DNA from: Roseburia sp. 831b
GTDB lineage: Bacteria; Bacillota; Clostridia; Lachnospirales; Lachnospiraceae
Direction: 5' to 3'
Assembly: GCF_001940165.2 (NCBI RefSeq)
Contig: NZ_CP135162.1
Location: 2,199,501 to 2,263,500 of the forward strand
DNA length: 64,000 bases
Part shown: positions 24,396 through 33,117 of the stretch, piece by piece
How positions within the stretch are numbered: position 1 is the first letter of the stretch
How the letters are laid out: every line of letters starts with the position of its first letter
The notes under the pieces: generated by a model
Databases searched by the model: none
What the model was told of the DNA's origin: nothing
What the model saw: only the letters and a program-made list of their open reading frames with translations
Translations under genes and position numbers: made by a program

Positions 24396-24650
24396 TCATC
24401 CATGCTGATGTAAATATTTTTCTCTTGTTGCAAGCCCTCCCCTGATATGGCGCTCCGACTTATTGACGTCTAAAACCTGTCTGGTCTCTTTTGCCAATGA
24501 TGGATTAATCTGTGCCAAACGTTCCGTGACGTCCTTATGTACCGTACTCTTGCTAATCCCATAATGTTTTGCCGCCTGTCTTACGGTCGCATTGTTTTCG
24601 ATAATATATCTGGCGATTTCCATCGCTCTTTCCTCAATATAACCTTTCAA
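24396..24650 (-). CDS. spoIIID: Sporulation transcription factor SpoIIID
   Basis: This 84-residue mother-cell regulator has a helix-turn-helix TVRQAAKHYGISKSTVHKDV (22-41), TERLAQINPSLA and the conserved basic tail SERHIRGGLATREKY, matching SpoIIID closely in sequence and length. The start is TTG at 24650, aligned with the family start (KGYIEERAMEIARYI). Its Shine-Dalgarno GGGGA is inside the descending arm of the preceding gene's terminator. It marks the organism as an endospore former. Confidence 0.95.
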   Translation of the reverse strand: MKGYIEERAMEIARYIIENNATVRQAAKHYGISKSTVHKDVTERLAQINPSLAKETRQVLDVNKSERHIRGGLATREKYLHQHG

Positions 24651-24699
24651 AAAAATCCCCTGCTACAACTTGTTTTTACCATTGTATGCAAGGGATTTT
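24649..24699 (-). terminator. Terminator overlapping the spoIIID ribosome binding site
   Basis: On the minus strand, AATCCCTTGCATACAA pairs with TTGTAGCAGGGGATT, followed by a T-run that runs into the TTG start of spoIIID. It should terminate the upstream gene; in any readthrough message it would also hide the spoIIID ribosome site. Confidence 0.7.
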
Positions 24700-24712
24700 T
24701 TATTTAGACTAT

Positions 24713-25921
24713 CTAGTTTTCGTTTGTATCACCCTTTATCCATAACAGTTTCCAGAAAATCCGCCGGAACTCCTTGTCTGTCATGGTATTGAGATTATAG
24801 GCTGCGTCCCCCTGTAAAAACTGGCTTTCATCCGCTCCTTCCTGTAACGACAACTTTAAAGCACCGCTTAACCGGTTCCATTGGAATTCACTCACCGAAA
24901 GGTTGACAACATCCGCTTCTTTGGAGAAAACACCCGTTACTTTCTTCGCATGATACTGCCCGTCTTTTAACTTAAAACTGCCATCCGTATCCTGATACTT
25001 CAAATCATATAACGTTTCATCCTCTTGTTTCATTCGAAACTCCTCGGTTCCACGCTCATCCGTTCCATGCAATTCTAGCGTGTAGGCCACATCCTCCGTC
25101 TGAACCTGTACTGCTGCAAGCTGTCCGTCTCCCAGGAAAAACGTACATGTGCTATTTTTAACTACATTTGTATTTTCTTTTATTTTTTCCAGCAATGTAT
25201 CCGGTAAAAATGCATTCACATCCGCTTTTTCTTCTCCCTCGTAAAGTTCCGCTATCTGAGACCAGAAATGCTCCACCACATCACCTGTCACCTGCGTCTG
25301 ATATGCCTTGCATTTTTGTTCTTTTCCATTTACCTCAAACACCTGCGCGTCCGCTTTTGAAAAAGAAAGATTCCGAAATTCTTTTAAAAAGACCTCGCCA
25401 AACAGCTTTTTCCCATTTTGTGCATCTCCTTTTGCATCCTGCGCGGAAAGCGTTTTTAGCACATCATCAATTTTTTCGGTTGTATTCTCGGAAAACAGAT
25501 TGTTTAGACACCCTGTTTTTTCTTCCTGATAGGAATAGGAAAAAATATCCGTTCCAACCGAGGGCACCTGTATCTTTAGCACATCCCCGTCTAGTAGAAA
25601 ATCCGCCTTAATTTTGTCATCTATCAGACTGACCCCGATATTGGTCGTAAGGGATTTCTGTTCTCCCTTTTTTGCATAGGAGGCCGTCACCGACACCTTA
25701 TTTATCGTTGCCTGTGCATTGGCGGTATAGTCCGATTTTAAAATTGTTTCCAAGTCCAGATTGGAAACGAACTGGCTTTGTTCTAACGTATGTACCGTTG
25801 CCAGAAGAATTTGATTTTGTTTACTAAGAAACAATCCTTTTTTTATCCCAAATACAATTGCAACAGCTCCCACCAAAATGCATACAATTACCATACAAAT
25901 GCCCTTTTTTGCACGCGACAT
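24713..25921 (-). CDS. Membrane-anchored extracytoplasmic protein of unknown function
   Basis: This protein of about 402 residues has an N-terminal membrane anchor (MVIVCILVGAVAIVFGI) and a long extracytoplasmic part rich in beta strands and Lys/Thr/Asp. Start ATG at 25921 has AAGGAG upstream. It reminds me of DUF6583-type proteins from Lachnospiraceae, but this is from memory and uncertain. There is no enzymatic motif. It lies upstream of spoIIID but ends in its own terminator. Confidence 0.72.
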   Translation of the reverse strand: MSRAKKGICMVIVCILVGAVAIVFGIKKGLFLSKQNQILLATVHTLEQSQFVSNLDLETILKSDYTANAQATINKVSVTASYAKKGEQKSLTTNIGVSLIDDKIKADFLLDGDVLKIQVPSVGTDIFSYSYQEEKTGCLNNLFSENTTEKIDDVLKTLSAQDAKGDAQNGKKLFGEVFLKEFRNLSFSKADAQVFEVNGKEQKCKAYQTQVTGDVVEHFWSQIAELYEGEEKADVNAFLPDTLLEKIKENTNVVKNSTCTFFLGDGQLAAVQVQTEDVAYTLELHGTDERGTEEFRMKQEDETLYDLKYQDTDGSFKLKDGQYHAKKVTGVFSKEADVVNLSVSEFQWNRLSGALKLSLQEGADESQFLQGDAAYNLNTMTDKEFRRIFWKLLWIKGDTNEN

Positions 25922-26201
25922 CACACTTTCTCCTTCTTCCCTGTTTTTCTTTTTTCATTGTATGCGCACACCAATTCTCTTGTCAACCTCACGATTTTTT
26001 CGGACAAGATACACATTTCGACATTTTTTGAAAAAAGTTTTCTATATTCTTAATTTAATATAAATATTTTGATACATTTTGTCATTTTTTTGCTATAATA
26101 ATCGGGTAATAAACTTGTTTTTAAATATTAACCTCGGTACAATATGTATCGCAAATGACTTGAATGTAACGGATTCAAAAAGAATCCCAGGAGGCCTGCT
26201 T

Positions 26202-28094
26202 ATGATAACATGCGATGATATAAACCTGTTCTTTGAAACATATCGTGAAAATAGGAAAGAATGTTTTAGGTGGGATGATCGCATCTTTTGTTCTAATACA
26301 AAAGAAATCTGGCTTAGCACCATGAAAAAACGTGCCTTCGCCGTTCACAAAATATATGCACAAAATGATTCCCTGCTTGACCGTAGTCTGCTTCCGCTCC
26401 TTTCCGCTCCATCCGAGCTGAATGAGGCACAGGCTGACTGCCTTTTAAACTGGCTGAAACGGTTTTATTATGGAAAAGATGATGAACCCTTTCTCATTCT
26501 TAGCCTAGCGGAACTTTTGCTACCTTTTTATGAAAAAAGAAACGATACAGAGAATCTGATTTTTCTTTATACCTGTGGTGGCTACTCCTGTCTTGAGATT
26601 TCTCAGATGTTCGACCGGTCTGTCGGAAAGAAATCCGTCGAATATTATAAAAAAGTAATCTCATATCAGGATTCTTTGGATACCATCCAGAATCCATTAA
26701 ATAAAACATGTATTTTTGTTGCATACGCAAATTTAATCTGTGTGGAGCCGATTTTACAAAATATCTCCTTAGAGGAGGCCTATTCCTTCTGGCAGCAGCT
26801 TTACCTGCTTTATTTTTCTTTGAAAAAAAATCCCCAGATTTGGAATGAAAAAAGGATTCCGGAACTGATTCGCACGACATTGGAAAGCTTTCTTTCCAGC
26901 GGACTTTTCCTGGATTTGGAACATCTTTTTGAGGATTCCCCGATTCGCCCCTTAATTGACGAGATTGCTTATGCACGCTTTTCCACCCTATTACAGAATG
27001 CGAAAAATCCTATGGATGTCGATGTGGATTTTGTCATGGACTACTATCTGGTTCTTGCCAAAAAAGGCTTAACGACCTGGGACAAATGCTGGCAATCCAT
27101 GGGTGACCTTTATCTGCATCAATTAAAACACGTTCACGAGAAAGCTGACGCCAACCTGACCGGTTTTTATTTTGTTTTTCCAATTATTCTCATTGAGACA
27201 ATCGAAAAGACAACGCTCCCGGAAGACCTTCGTGATTTGAAAAAACATTTTTATCTGAATGTCTCCAGAAAATTTCTAAAAAATTACCCTGCAGGTTTTC
27301 GCTCGTATGAGATTAATTACGCCATCCAGCGTTTTGCTTTCCATCCTGCCGTGTTAAACTGTTTTCCAACAAGAAAAGAAAAAGAACTGTTTCTCTTCGA
27401 TGTGATTCTTTGCAGACATCTGATGACGTTTACACATTCGGTTATGGTAGCAAAATTAGCGGAGGCCATTCTTCCTTATATATTCAAGTATGCGCCGGAA
27501 CTTTTCCTGACCAAAAATGGATATTATAACTCCGTGCAGGAAGTCTTAGCGCATCAAGAGCAGATTCGTGACTACATCCACAGTGCCGCACTTTTACACG
27601 ATGTTGGGAAAAATGCGATGGTCGATATCATCAATACACAACACCGTAAAATTTCAAACCATGAATTTTCGATTATTCAAATGCATCCACAGAAAGGATA
27701 TGAATATCTTTCCAGTGATCCGGATTTTGACATTTATAAAGATGTTGCCATTGGGCACCACCGTTCCTACGATGGACGCATGGGTTATCCTATGAGCTTT
27801 GACAATCGAAACAGTGCCTACGCGCCTGCCATCGACTTAATCCGTATTTGTGACTGTCTGGATGCTGCAACCGACAATCTGACCCGTTATTACCGCATTC
27901 CAAAATCTTTTGACGAGGTCATGCAGGAATTTATTCAGGGAAAAGGGACACAATATCATCCTGGTATGATTGATTTAATCTGGGAACACAACTCCCTTTA
28001 CGAGGAACTTCGCTGGCTTGCCACAGAAGGACGCAGCAACACGTATTACGAAATTTATCAGCGATTCATTCGAAAAAATGAATCTGAATCTTGA
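26202..28094 (+). CDS. HD-GYP domain protein (probable cyclic dinucleotide phosphodiesterase)
   Basis: This 630-residue protein starts at ATG 26202, behind AGGAGG. A long N-terminal part (1-430) has no recognised domain and looks helical. The C-terminal HD-GYP domain has HDVGK (about 466-470), H in MHPQKGYEYL, and GHHRSYDGRMGYP (about 518-530), with DAATDN after it. All metal-binding HD-GYP residues are present, so hydrolysis of c-di-GMP or a related dinucleotide is likely. It ends 13 bases before the EamA gene, with which it shares an operon. Confidence 0.85.
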   Translation: MITCDDINLFFETYRENRKECFRWDDRIFCSNTKEIWLSTMKKRAFAVHKIYAQNDSLLDRSLLPLLSAPSELNEAQADCLLNWLKRFYYGKDDEPFLILSLAELLLPFYEKRNDTENLIFLYTCGGYSCLEISQMFDRSVGKKSVEYYKKVISYQDSLDTIQNPLNKTCIFVAYANLICVEPILQNISLEEAYSFWQQLYLLYFSLKKNPQIWNEKRIPELIRTTLESFLSSGLFLDLEHLFEDSPIRPLIDEIAYARFSTLLQNAKNPMDVDVDFVMDYYLVLAKKGLTTWDKCWQSMGDLYLHQLKHVHEKADANLTGFYFVFPIILIETIEKTTLPEDLRDLKKHFYLNVSRKFLKNYPAGFRSYEINYAIQRFAFHPAVLNCFPTRKEKELFLFDVILCRHLMTFTHSVMVAKLAEAILPYIFKYAPELFLTKNGYYNSVQEVLAHQEQIRDYIHSAALLHDVGKNAMVDIINTQHRKISNHEFSIIQMHPQKGYEYLSSDPDFDIYKDVAIGHHRSYDGRMGYPMSFDNRNSAYAPAIDLIRICDCLDAATDNLTRYYRIPKSFDEVMQEFIQGKGTQYHPGMIDLIWEHNSLYEELRWLATEGRSNTYYEIYQRFIRKNESES

Positions 28095-28106
28095 TTGGAG
28101 ATTATT

Positions 28107-28970
28107 ATGTTAACTGAAAAAAATAAAGGTATCTTTTTTATTATCCTGGCAGCATTTTTCTTTTCACTGATGAGCCTTTTTGTCAGACTTTCCGGGGATA
28201 TCCCGTCCATGCAAAAAAGTTTCTTCCGAAATGCTGTCGCATTGGTTTTTGCCACCATTATCCTATGCAAGAATCACATTTCTTTTGTACCAAAACGGGA
28301 AAACCTTCTTCTTTTGATTTTGCGGGCTTTCTTTGGAACACTTGGACTTTTTTGTAATTTTTACGCCATCGGAAAGCTTCCGCTCTCGGATGCAAATATG
28401 TTGAATAAATTATCCCCGTTTTTTGCCATTATTTTTTCTTTTCTTCTTTTAAAAGAAAAAGTGGCCCCTTACCAGGTGATTTGTGTGGTTTCCGCCTTTA
28501 TCGGAACACTTTTTATTCTACGTCCCGGATTTGACAACATGGTAACGTTTCCGGCCTTAATTGGACTCCTTGGCGGTCTTGGTGCCGGCATTGCATACAC
28601 CATGGTTCGAATTTTAAGTGGCAGACACGAGCAAAGTGCATACATTGTTTTCTTCTTCTCAGCCTTTTCGTGCCTTGCCTCACTGCCGTTTTTCATTTTT
28701 TCTTACACACCAATGAGTTTAAAGCAGGTCGGATTTCTTCTGTTAGCAGGACTTGCAGCATCCGGCGGACAGTTCTCCATCACGGCTGCCTACTCTCATG
28801 CCCCGGCAAAAGAAATCTCAGTGTACGACTACACACAGATTATTTTTTCTTCTCTCTGGGGTATCCTCTTCCTTGGCGAATTTCCAACCACGGCAAGTAT
28901 CATTGGCTATGTCATCATCTGTGGTGCCTCCGTCGCGATGTTCTTAATCCGCCGCAAACGGGAAGCGTAA
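28107..28970 (+). CDS. EamA/DMT-family transporter
   Basis: This protein of about 287 residues has ten membrane helices in two EamA repeats (first GIFFIILAAFFFSLMSLFVRL, second about 150-285). Key family motifs are FFRNAVALVF and the final HAPAKEISVYDYTQIIFSSLWGILFLGEFP. It probably exports small metabolites, though the substrate is not known. ATG 28107 has GGAG upstream. Confidence 0.9.
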   Translation: MLTEKNKGIFFIILAAFFFSLMSLFVRLSGDIPSMQKSFFRNAVALVFATIILCKNHISFVPKRENLLLLILRAFFGTLGLFCNFYAIGKLPLSDANMLNKLSPFFAIIFSFLLLKEKVAPYQVICVVSAFIGTLFILRPGFDNMVTFPALIGLLGGLGAGIAYTMVRILSGRHEQSAYIVFFFSAFSCLASLPFFIFSYTPMSLKQVGFLLLAGLAASGGQFSITAAYSHAPAKEISVYDYTQIIFSSLWGILFLGEFPTTASIIGYVIICGASVAMFLIRRKREA

Positions 28971-29028
28971 TTTCAAAAAAATTCTACAAAATATCGCAAA
29001 TCACTTAATGCCTAAACTTTTTCTAAAA

Positions 29029-29066
29029 TAAGATGGTGTCGGGAATCCAATATCCCAACACCATCT
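29029..29066. terminator. Bidirectional terminator
   Basis: AAGATGGTGT..GGGA pairs with TCCC..ACACCATCTT, with T-rich sequence on both sides, between the convergent EamA and DUF389 genes. Confidence 0.85.
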
Positions 29067-29089
29067 TATTCTTTATCCCGCAGCAGCCG

Positions 29090-30115
29090 CTATCTCATTA
29101 CAAAGCGGATGTCATCCGAGTCGGTATCAATTTTTAGAAGCTTCGTCAATATTTCCTGATTTTTCTCTGAAATCTTATCATTACAATAAATCAAAACCGT
29201 GAGTTCTTCTTTATTTTGGTCACTTTCTTCATCATAATTTACCAGATAACCAATCTGAATCTCATCAATTTGCGGATAGAGCACCTTTAGTTCTTTTGTA
29301 ATACGCTCCACATCAATACTTCCCATATTCGTAGTATGAACCGCCTGTGAAGTGTTCAGCTCCTGAACCACCATACGGTATCCAAAAATCAGACTTGGTA
29401 TAATCATAATCATGGTGCTTTGGAATGCCCTTCTTCGAATCTTTTTGCGGACTTCCGGACTTACTGTCTTCTTCACCGGAACCTTCAACACCTGCAATCC
29501 AATTACAGTTGTAAAGCAAATGAAATAGGTATTAATCAAAAAAAGGTACATTGCACCGCCAAAATAGGACAGATTCTTGGTCGCAAGTCCATATCCGGCT
29601 GTACAAAGTGGTGGCATCAATGCAGTTGCAATTGCGACACCTGGAATCACATTTGATTTTTCTTTTCGCGTCGTTCCGATAATTCCTGCAAAACCACCAA
29701 AACTTGCTATCAACACATCCCAGATTGTCGGGTTTGTCCTTGCCAACAGCTCAGAGGATGCTGTTGAAATCGGTGAAAAAGTAAAGTAAAGCGTTGAAAT
29801 CACAAGACAGACAAACACCTGTACCAAAAGTCCTACCGTAGAATTTCGTGCCTGGATAAAATCACTTGTCGCAAGTCCATAACCGATTGCCATAATTCCA
29901 CCCATCAACGGGGAAATCAGCATTGCACCGATAATAACCGCGGTTGAGTTCATATTAAGTCCGATTGATGCAATGAAAATTGCAAGAACCAGAATACACA
30001 GATTCGTTCCTCTTACTTCTCCACCACTTAGAATCCGTTCCTCGATTTCTTCATAAGAGGCACTGTCCCCATGTATGTTAAATGCCTTTTTTAATACTTG
30101 TCTTACTTGTTCCAT
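29090..30115 (-). CDS. DUF389 (TIGR00341-like) membrane protein
   Basis: This 341-residue protein has a core with about six membrane helices and the family signature STAVIIGAMLISPLMGGIMAIGYGLATSD (about 57-85), then GIIGTTRKEKSNVIPGVAIATALMPPLCTAGYG. The last 100 residues are soluble and acidic. No proven function is known. It is followed on the same strand by an upstream 152-residue gene 10 bases away, suggesting co-transcription. Confidence 0.9.
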   Translation of the reverse strand: MEQVRQVLKKAFNIHGDSASYEEIEERILSGGEVRGTNLCILVLAIFIASIGLNMNSTAVIIGAMLISPLMGGIMAIGYGLATSDFIQARNSTVGLLVQVFVCLVISTLYFTFSPISTASSELLARTNPTIWDVLIASFGGFAGIIGTTRKEKSNVIPGVAIATALMPPLCTAGYGLATKNLSYFGGAMYLFLINTYFICFTTVIGLQVLKVPVKKTVSPEVRKKIRRRAFQSTMIMIIPSLIFGYRMVVQELNTSQAVHTTNMGSIDVERITKELKVLYPQIDEIQIGYLVNYDEESDQNKEELTVLIYCNDKISEKNQEILTKLLKIDTDSDDIRFVMR

Positions 30116-30125
30116 CTATCCCTTC

Positions 30126-30584
30126 TTACTCCTTATCCGTTCTTTTTATCACAGGTGTCAGATTTTCATTGTCTGCAAGAAACAAACCTTCCGTCTCAGC
30201 CAAAATCTTTTGAAAAAGAGAAGTAAATTCCTCTTTGCTCTCCGTTCCAACTGTAACCAGATAGATTCTTTGCATATTTTCTGCTTCCATCTGCTCTAAT
30301 AAAAGTGTATCGTTATCACGCACGGTTGTCTCCTCAAAATCGACACCCTCGCCAGATGGCAGTGTCACTTCCAACACACCGGCGGCTTCCCAGATTTCCA
30401 ACTCATATGCTTCTTCCAGAATATTCTTTAACGCTGCAACATCCATATCCTCTGTTGTTAAGAAAATCCACTCCTTCTGAACAAGCTCTTTTACAACTTT
30501 TGTTGTCACAGCTTTCTTATTTTTCGGATCCTTCACAACTTTCTTTGTCGCAGCAGTTTTATTTTTCGATTTTTTCTTCATCAT
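30126..30584 (-). CDS. Unrecognised protein with Lys-rich N-terminus
   Basis: This 152-residue protein begins with about 35 residues rich in Lys, Ala, Thr and Val (KNKKAVTTKVVKELVQKE), followed by an acidic alpha/beta part. It has no signal peptide or membrane segment. It is followed 10 bases later by the DUF389 gene. A basic tail plus acidic domain could bind nucleic acid or an acidic partner, but this is speculation. Confidence 0.6.
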   Translation of the reverse strand: MMKKKSKNKTAATKKVVKDPKNKKAVTTKVVKELVQKEWIFLTTEDMDVAALKNILEEAYELEIWEAAGVLEVTLPSGEGVDFEETTVRDNDTLLLEQMEAENMQRIYLVTVGTESKEEFTSLFQKILAETEGLFLADNENLTPVIKRTDKE

Positions 30585-30639
30585 CTCCTGTTACTCCCTT
30601 CTCTTTCGTTTTACCATTCAAGCCTTCGAATCACCCTCA

Positions 30640-30710
30640 TCGGAACAAAATTGGCTTGTCATTGTGTAATTTGCCAGTAAGAAAACTGTAAGCAACCTTT
30701 TGATACCCCA
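30640..30710. repeat. Palindromic repeat family, half copy 2
   Basis: The order GGAACAAAATTGGCTTG, TGTGTAATTTGCCAG, AAAACTGTAAGC and CCTTTTGATACCCC matches the right arm of the copy at 58453-58651. Only one arm is present. The remaining 30711-30931 holds a terminator and short AT-rich sequence. Confidence 0.6.
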
Positions 30711-30725
30711 ATCCTATTATATAAA

Positions 30726-30754
30726 AGAACCACCAGCGGGGGACTGGTGGTTCT
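30726..30754 (-). terminator. Terminator after map
   Basis: AGAACCACCAG/CTGGTGGTTCT forms a perfect 11-bp stem, with TTCTTTTAT downstream on the minus strand. A palindrome TGAAATTGT/ACAATTTCA at 30872-30891 lies nearer the gene. A tiny plus-strand frame (30771-30803, behind GGGGAG) is not considered a proven gene. Confidence 0.75.
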
Positions 30755-30931
30755 ATAAAGGGGAGAGTTTATGAAAAAAAAAATTGTATCACTTCCTATG
30801 TGATAGTTATACTATACCCAGAAATTGTGAAATCCGTTTGGCTAAATTTTGAACGGTATTTGAAAATTTTGTGAAATTGTTCACAATTTCATTTCTCTGA
30901 TACATAAACTCTCTCTTTTTCTGTTCATTCT

Positions 30932-31807
30932 TTACCAGCTAATCACTTCGTGACCGTCCTCTGTTACAAGAACCTGAATCTCCCACTGTGCAGATGGCAA
31001 TCCATCTTCTGTATATACTTCCCAATCGTTCTTAGAGTCCACATAAATGTCCGCTTTTCCCATATTCACCATTGGTTCTATCGTGAATATCATGCCTGGA
31101 ACCATTAACATTTCCTCTCCTCTCTTGGAGTTGTACCCAACCCAAGGATCCTCATGGAACTGTAAACCGATTCCATGACCACCAATTTCACGGACAACTG
31201 TGTATCCATTTGCAAATGCATGGTCATGCACAGCCTGACCCATGTCACCTAAGAATCCCCATGGTTTTACTTCTTTCAATCCTAACTCGACACATTCCTT
31301 GGTTACTTCTACCAGTTTCTTTTTCTCAGGACTGACCTCTCCGATACAAAACATTCTGGAAGAATCTGAAAAATAGCCATTCAAAATCGTGGAGACATCC
31401 ACATTGATGATATCTCCCTCCTGTAATACCACATCTTTGGATGGGAAACCATGACAAACCTGCTCATTCACAGATGTACAAACGCTATATGGATATCCCT
31501 CATAATGAAGTGGCGCAGGAATTCCTCCCATCTTTGTCGTCTTCTCATAGACAATCTTATCAATTTCTTCTGTCGTCATACCGGCATGGATATGCTCTTC
31601 AATATAATCTAAAACTGCCACATTGATTTTCGCGCTCTCTTTGATTCCGGCAATCTCATCTGCATTTTTGATGATGTCATGACTTGGCACAATGCATCCT
31701 TTTGACGCATACATTGCAATCTTTTCATCAAATGCCTGATGACACGCCTTATATTTTTTGCCACTTTTACACCAACATGGATCATTTCTTCCTAATTTTA
31801 CTGACAT
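30932..31807 (-). CDS. map: Type I methionine aminopeptidase with SEC-C zinc motif
   Basis: This protein of about 291 residues removes N-terminal Met from new proteins. The N-terminus carries a SEC-C zinc motif (NDPCWCKSGKKYKACH, about 8-23), a variant found in some Firmicutes and thought to bind ribosomes. The catalytic pita-bread fold has metal ligands in INVDVSTILNGYFSDSSR, EIGGHGIG and FTIEPMV with H in VCHGFPS. Start ATG 31807 has GGAG upstream; an earlier ATG at 31846 is unlikely. It ends the gene group with 31856-32960. Confidence 0.95.
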   Translation of the reverse strand: MSVKLGRNDPCWCKSGKKYKACHQAFDEKIAMYASKGCIVPSHDIIKNADEIAGIKESAKINVAVLDYIEEHIHAGMTTEEIDKIVYEKTTKMGGIPAPLHYEGYPYSVCTSVNEQVCHGFPSKDVVLQEGDIINVDVSTILNGYFSDSSRMFCIGEVSPEKKKLVEVTKECVELGLKEVKPWGFLGDMGQAVHDHAFANGYTVVREIGGHGIGLQFHEDPWVGYNSKRGEEMLMVPGMIFTIEPMVNMGKADIYVDSKNDWEVYTEDGLPSAQWEIQVLVTEDGHEVISW

Positions 31808-31855
31808 AATACGCTCCGTTCTTGTGATGCCTCCTGTGCAGCACAAGTCTCTATT

Positions 31856-32512
31856 CTAATGATTTAATGTGATATTTCCAAAATCCAGACGGTCCCATAC
31901 TTTTTCATTGATTACCACCTGGTGCTGTTCCTTCAGCTTTAAGTATGCGTCACCCTCAAAATCATAGTCCTCATAGCCTGCCCCTTGCATACCTGCATAA
32001 ATATTCTGGTATTTCTGGGCAAGTGCCATGCGTCTCATAACCTCGTTGATTTCGTCTTCACTGACGGTAAGACGCTCCTTCGCCTCATCGGATAAATCCA
32101 TCCAAAAATCCGACTGTTTCTGTTCTAATGTCGCTGTCTCTTCTTCGCTTAGGCTAATGCCCTCTGCCTGCGCCATCTCGTAAAAAATTTCATCGTGTAC
32201 CGCCATGTTCATCGCTGCTTTTCTCGCCGTAACCTTCATAAATTCTCCGTTGATATGAAGGTTCCAATAAGCATTGGTATCCTCGTCATCGTAAATCTCC
32301 GCCTGGTCTTCTACCGTACGTTCCTCATACGCCACATAAAAAGCCATATCCCGAACCAAAAGTTCCTTAGAATCAACCGTTACGGCAGTCTCATCTAACA
32401 CATCCTTGTATACAAGATTTTCTTTCATTTTGTTCGTATGATAACTGTAATAGCCTAAACCTGCGATTATACATATCACAATGACCACTATCAGGATGGA
32501 TTTCTTTTTCAT
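31856..32512 (-). CDS. Membrane-anchored protein, SurA_N/PrsA-like
   Basis: This protein of about 218 residues has an N-terminal membrane anchor (ILIVVIVICIIAGLGYYSYH), then an extracytoplasmic helical domain resembling the N-terminal chaperone part of SurA/PrsA (VTVDSKELLVRDMAFYVAYEE, ARKAAMNMAVHDEIFYEMAQAEGISLSEEE). There is no parvulin domain, so it would be chaperone-like rather than an isomerase. ATG 32512 has GGGAGAGG upstream. It lies between yqeY-like and map genes. Confidence 0.7.
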   Translation of the reverse strand: MKKKSILIVVIVICIIAGLGYYSYHTNKMKENLVYKDVLDETAVTVDSKELLVRDMAFYVAYEERTVEDQAEIYDDEDTNAYWNLHINGEFMKVTARKAAMNMAVHDEIFYEMAQAEGISLSEEETATLEQKQSDFWMDLSDEAKERLTVSEDEINEVMRRMALAQKYQNIYAGMQGAGYEDYDFEGDAYLKLKEQHQVVINEKVWDRLDFGNITLNH

Positions 32513-32522
32513 ATGCCTCTCC

Positions 32523-32960
32523 CTACTGGCAAAGTCTTGCAACTACCTGGTTAATCACCTTACCGTCTGCTTTGCCCTTTAACTCTGGCATGACATTTTT
32601 CATAATCATACCTTTATTCTTGGTTGCAACTACATCTGCAAATTTCTCTTTGATAAATGCCTCAACTTCTTCCTCTGACATCATCGCTGGTGCATATTCC
32701 TCAAAAATCTTATATCTTGTCTGGTATTCCTCGATTAAGTCTGTACGGTCTGCCGGGCAGGTCTCAATCTGTTCTTTTACCGTCTTCATCTCTTTTAAAA
32801 TAACACGATTAACTAATTCTTCCTTAATATCGTCTCTGCATCCTTCATCAATCGCAACTTTCTTTGCTGCTGAAATCAAAGATGAGATGGCATCCTTGCG
32901 TACTTTATCTCTCGCTTTCATCGCTGCTATCATATCTTTTTGTAATTGTTCTAACTGCAT
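32523..32960 (-). CDS. GatB/YqeY-family protein
   Basis: This 145-residue protein matches the YqeY family in length and pattern: QKDMIAAMKARDKVRKDAISSLISA at the N-terminus, then LIEEYQTRYKIFEEYAPAMMSEEEV and KGMIMKNVMPELKGKADGKVINQVV at the C-terminus. The latter corresponds to the GatB tRNA-binding tail domain. The biological role of the standalone protein is not known. It is probably the first gene of the yqeY-anchored protein-map group. Confidence 0.9.
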   Translation of the reverse strand: MQLEQLQKDMIAAMKARDKVRKDAISSLISAAKKVAIDEGCRDDIKEELVNRVILKEMKTVKEQIETCPADRTDLIEEYQTRYKIFEEYAPAMMSEEEVEAFIKEKFADVVATKNKGMIMKNVMPELKGKADGKVINQVVARLCQ

Positions 32961-33117
32961 GTTTCATTTCCTCCTGAAATGTAATTCTTTTCACAAACAC
33001 TCATGTGAATCCATCTTTTATTATAGCATTTTTGTAAAAAAAATACAAACATGACAGACCATCTATCACGTTTGTATTCCTTATAAAATAAATGAATATT
33101 CCAATTGAAAAATTTTA

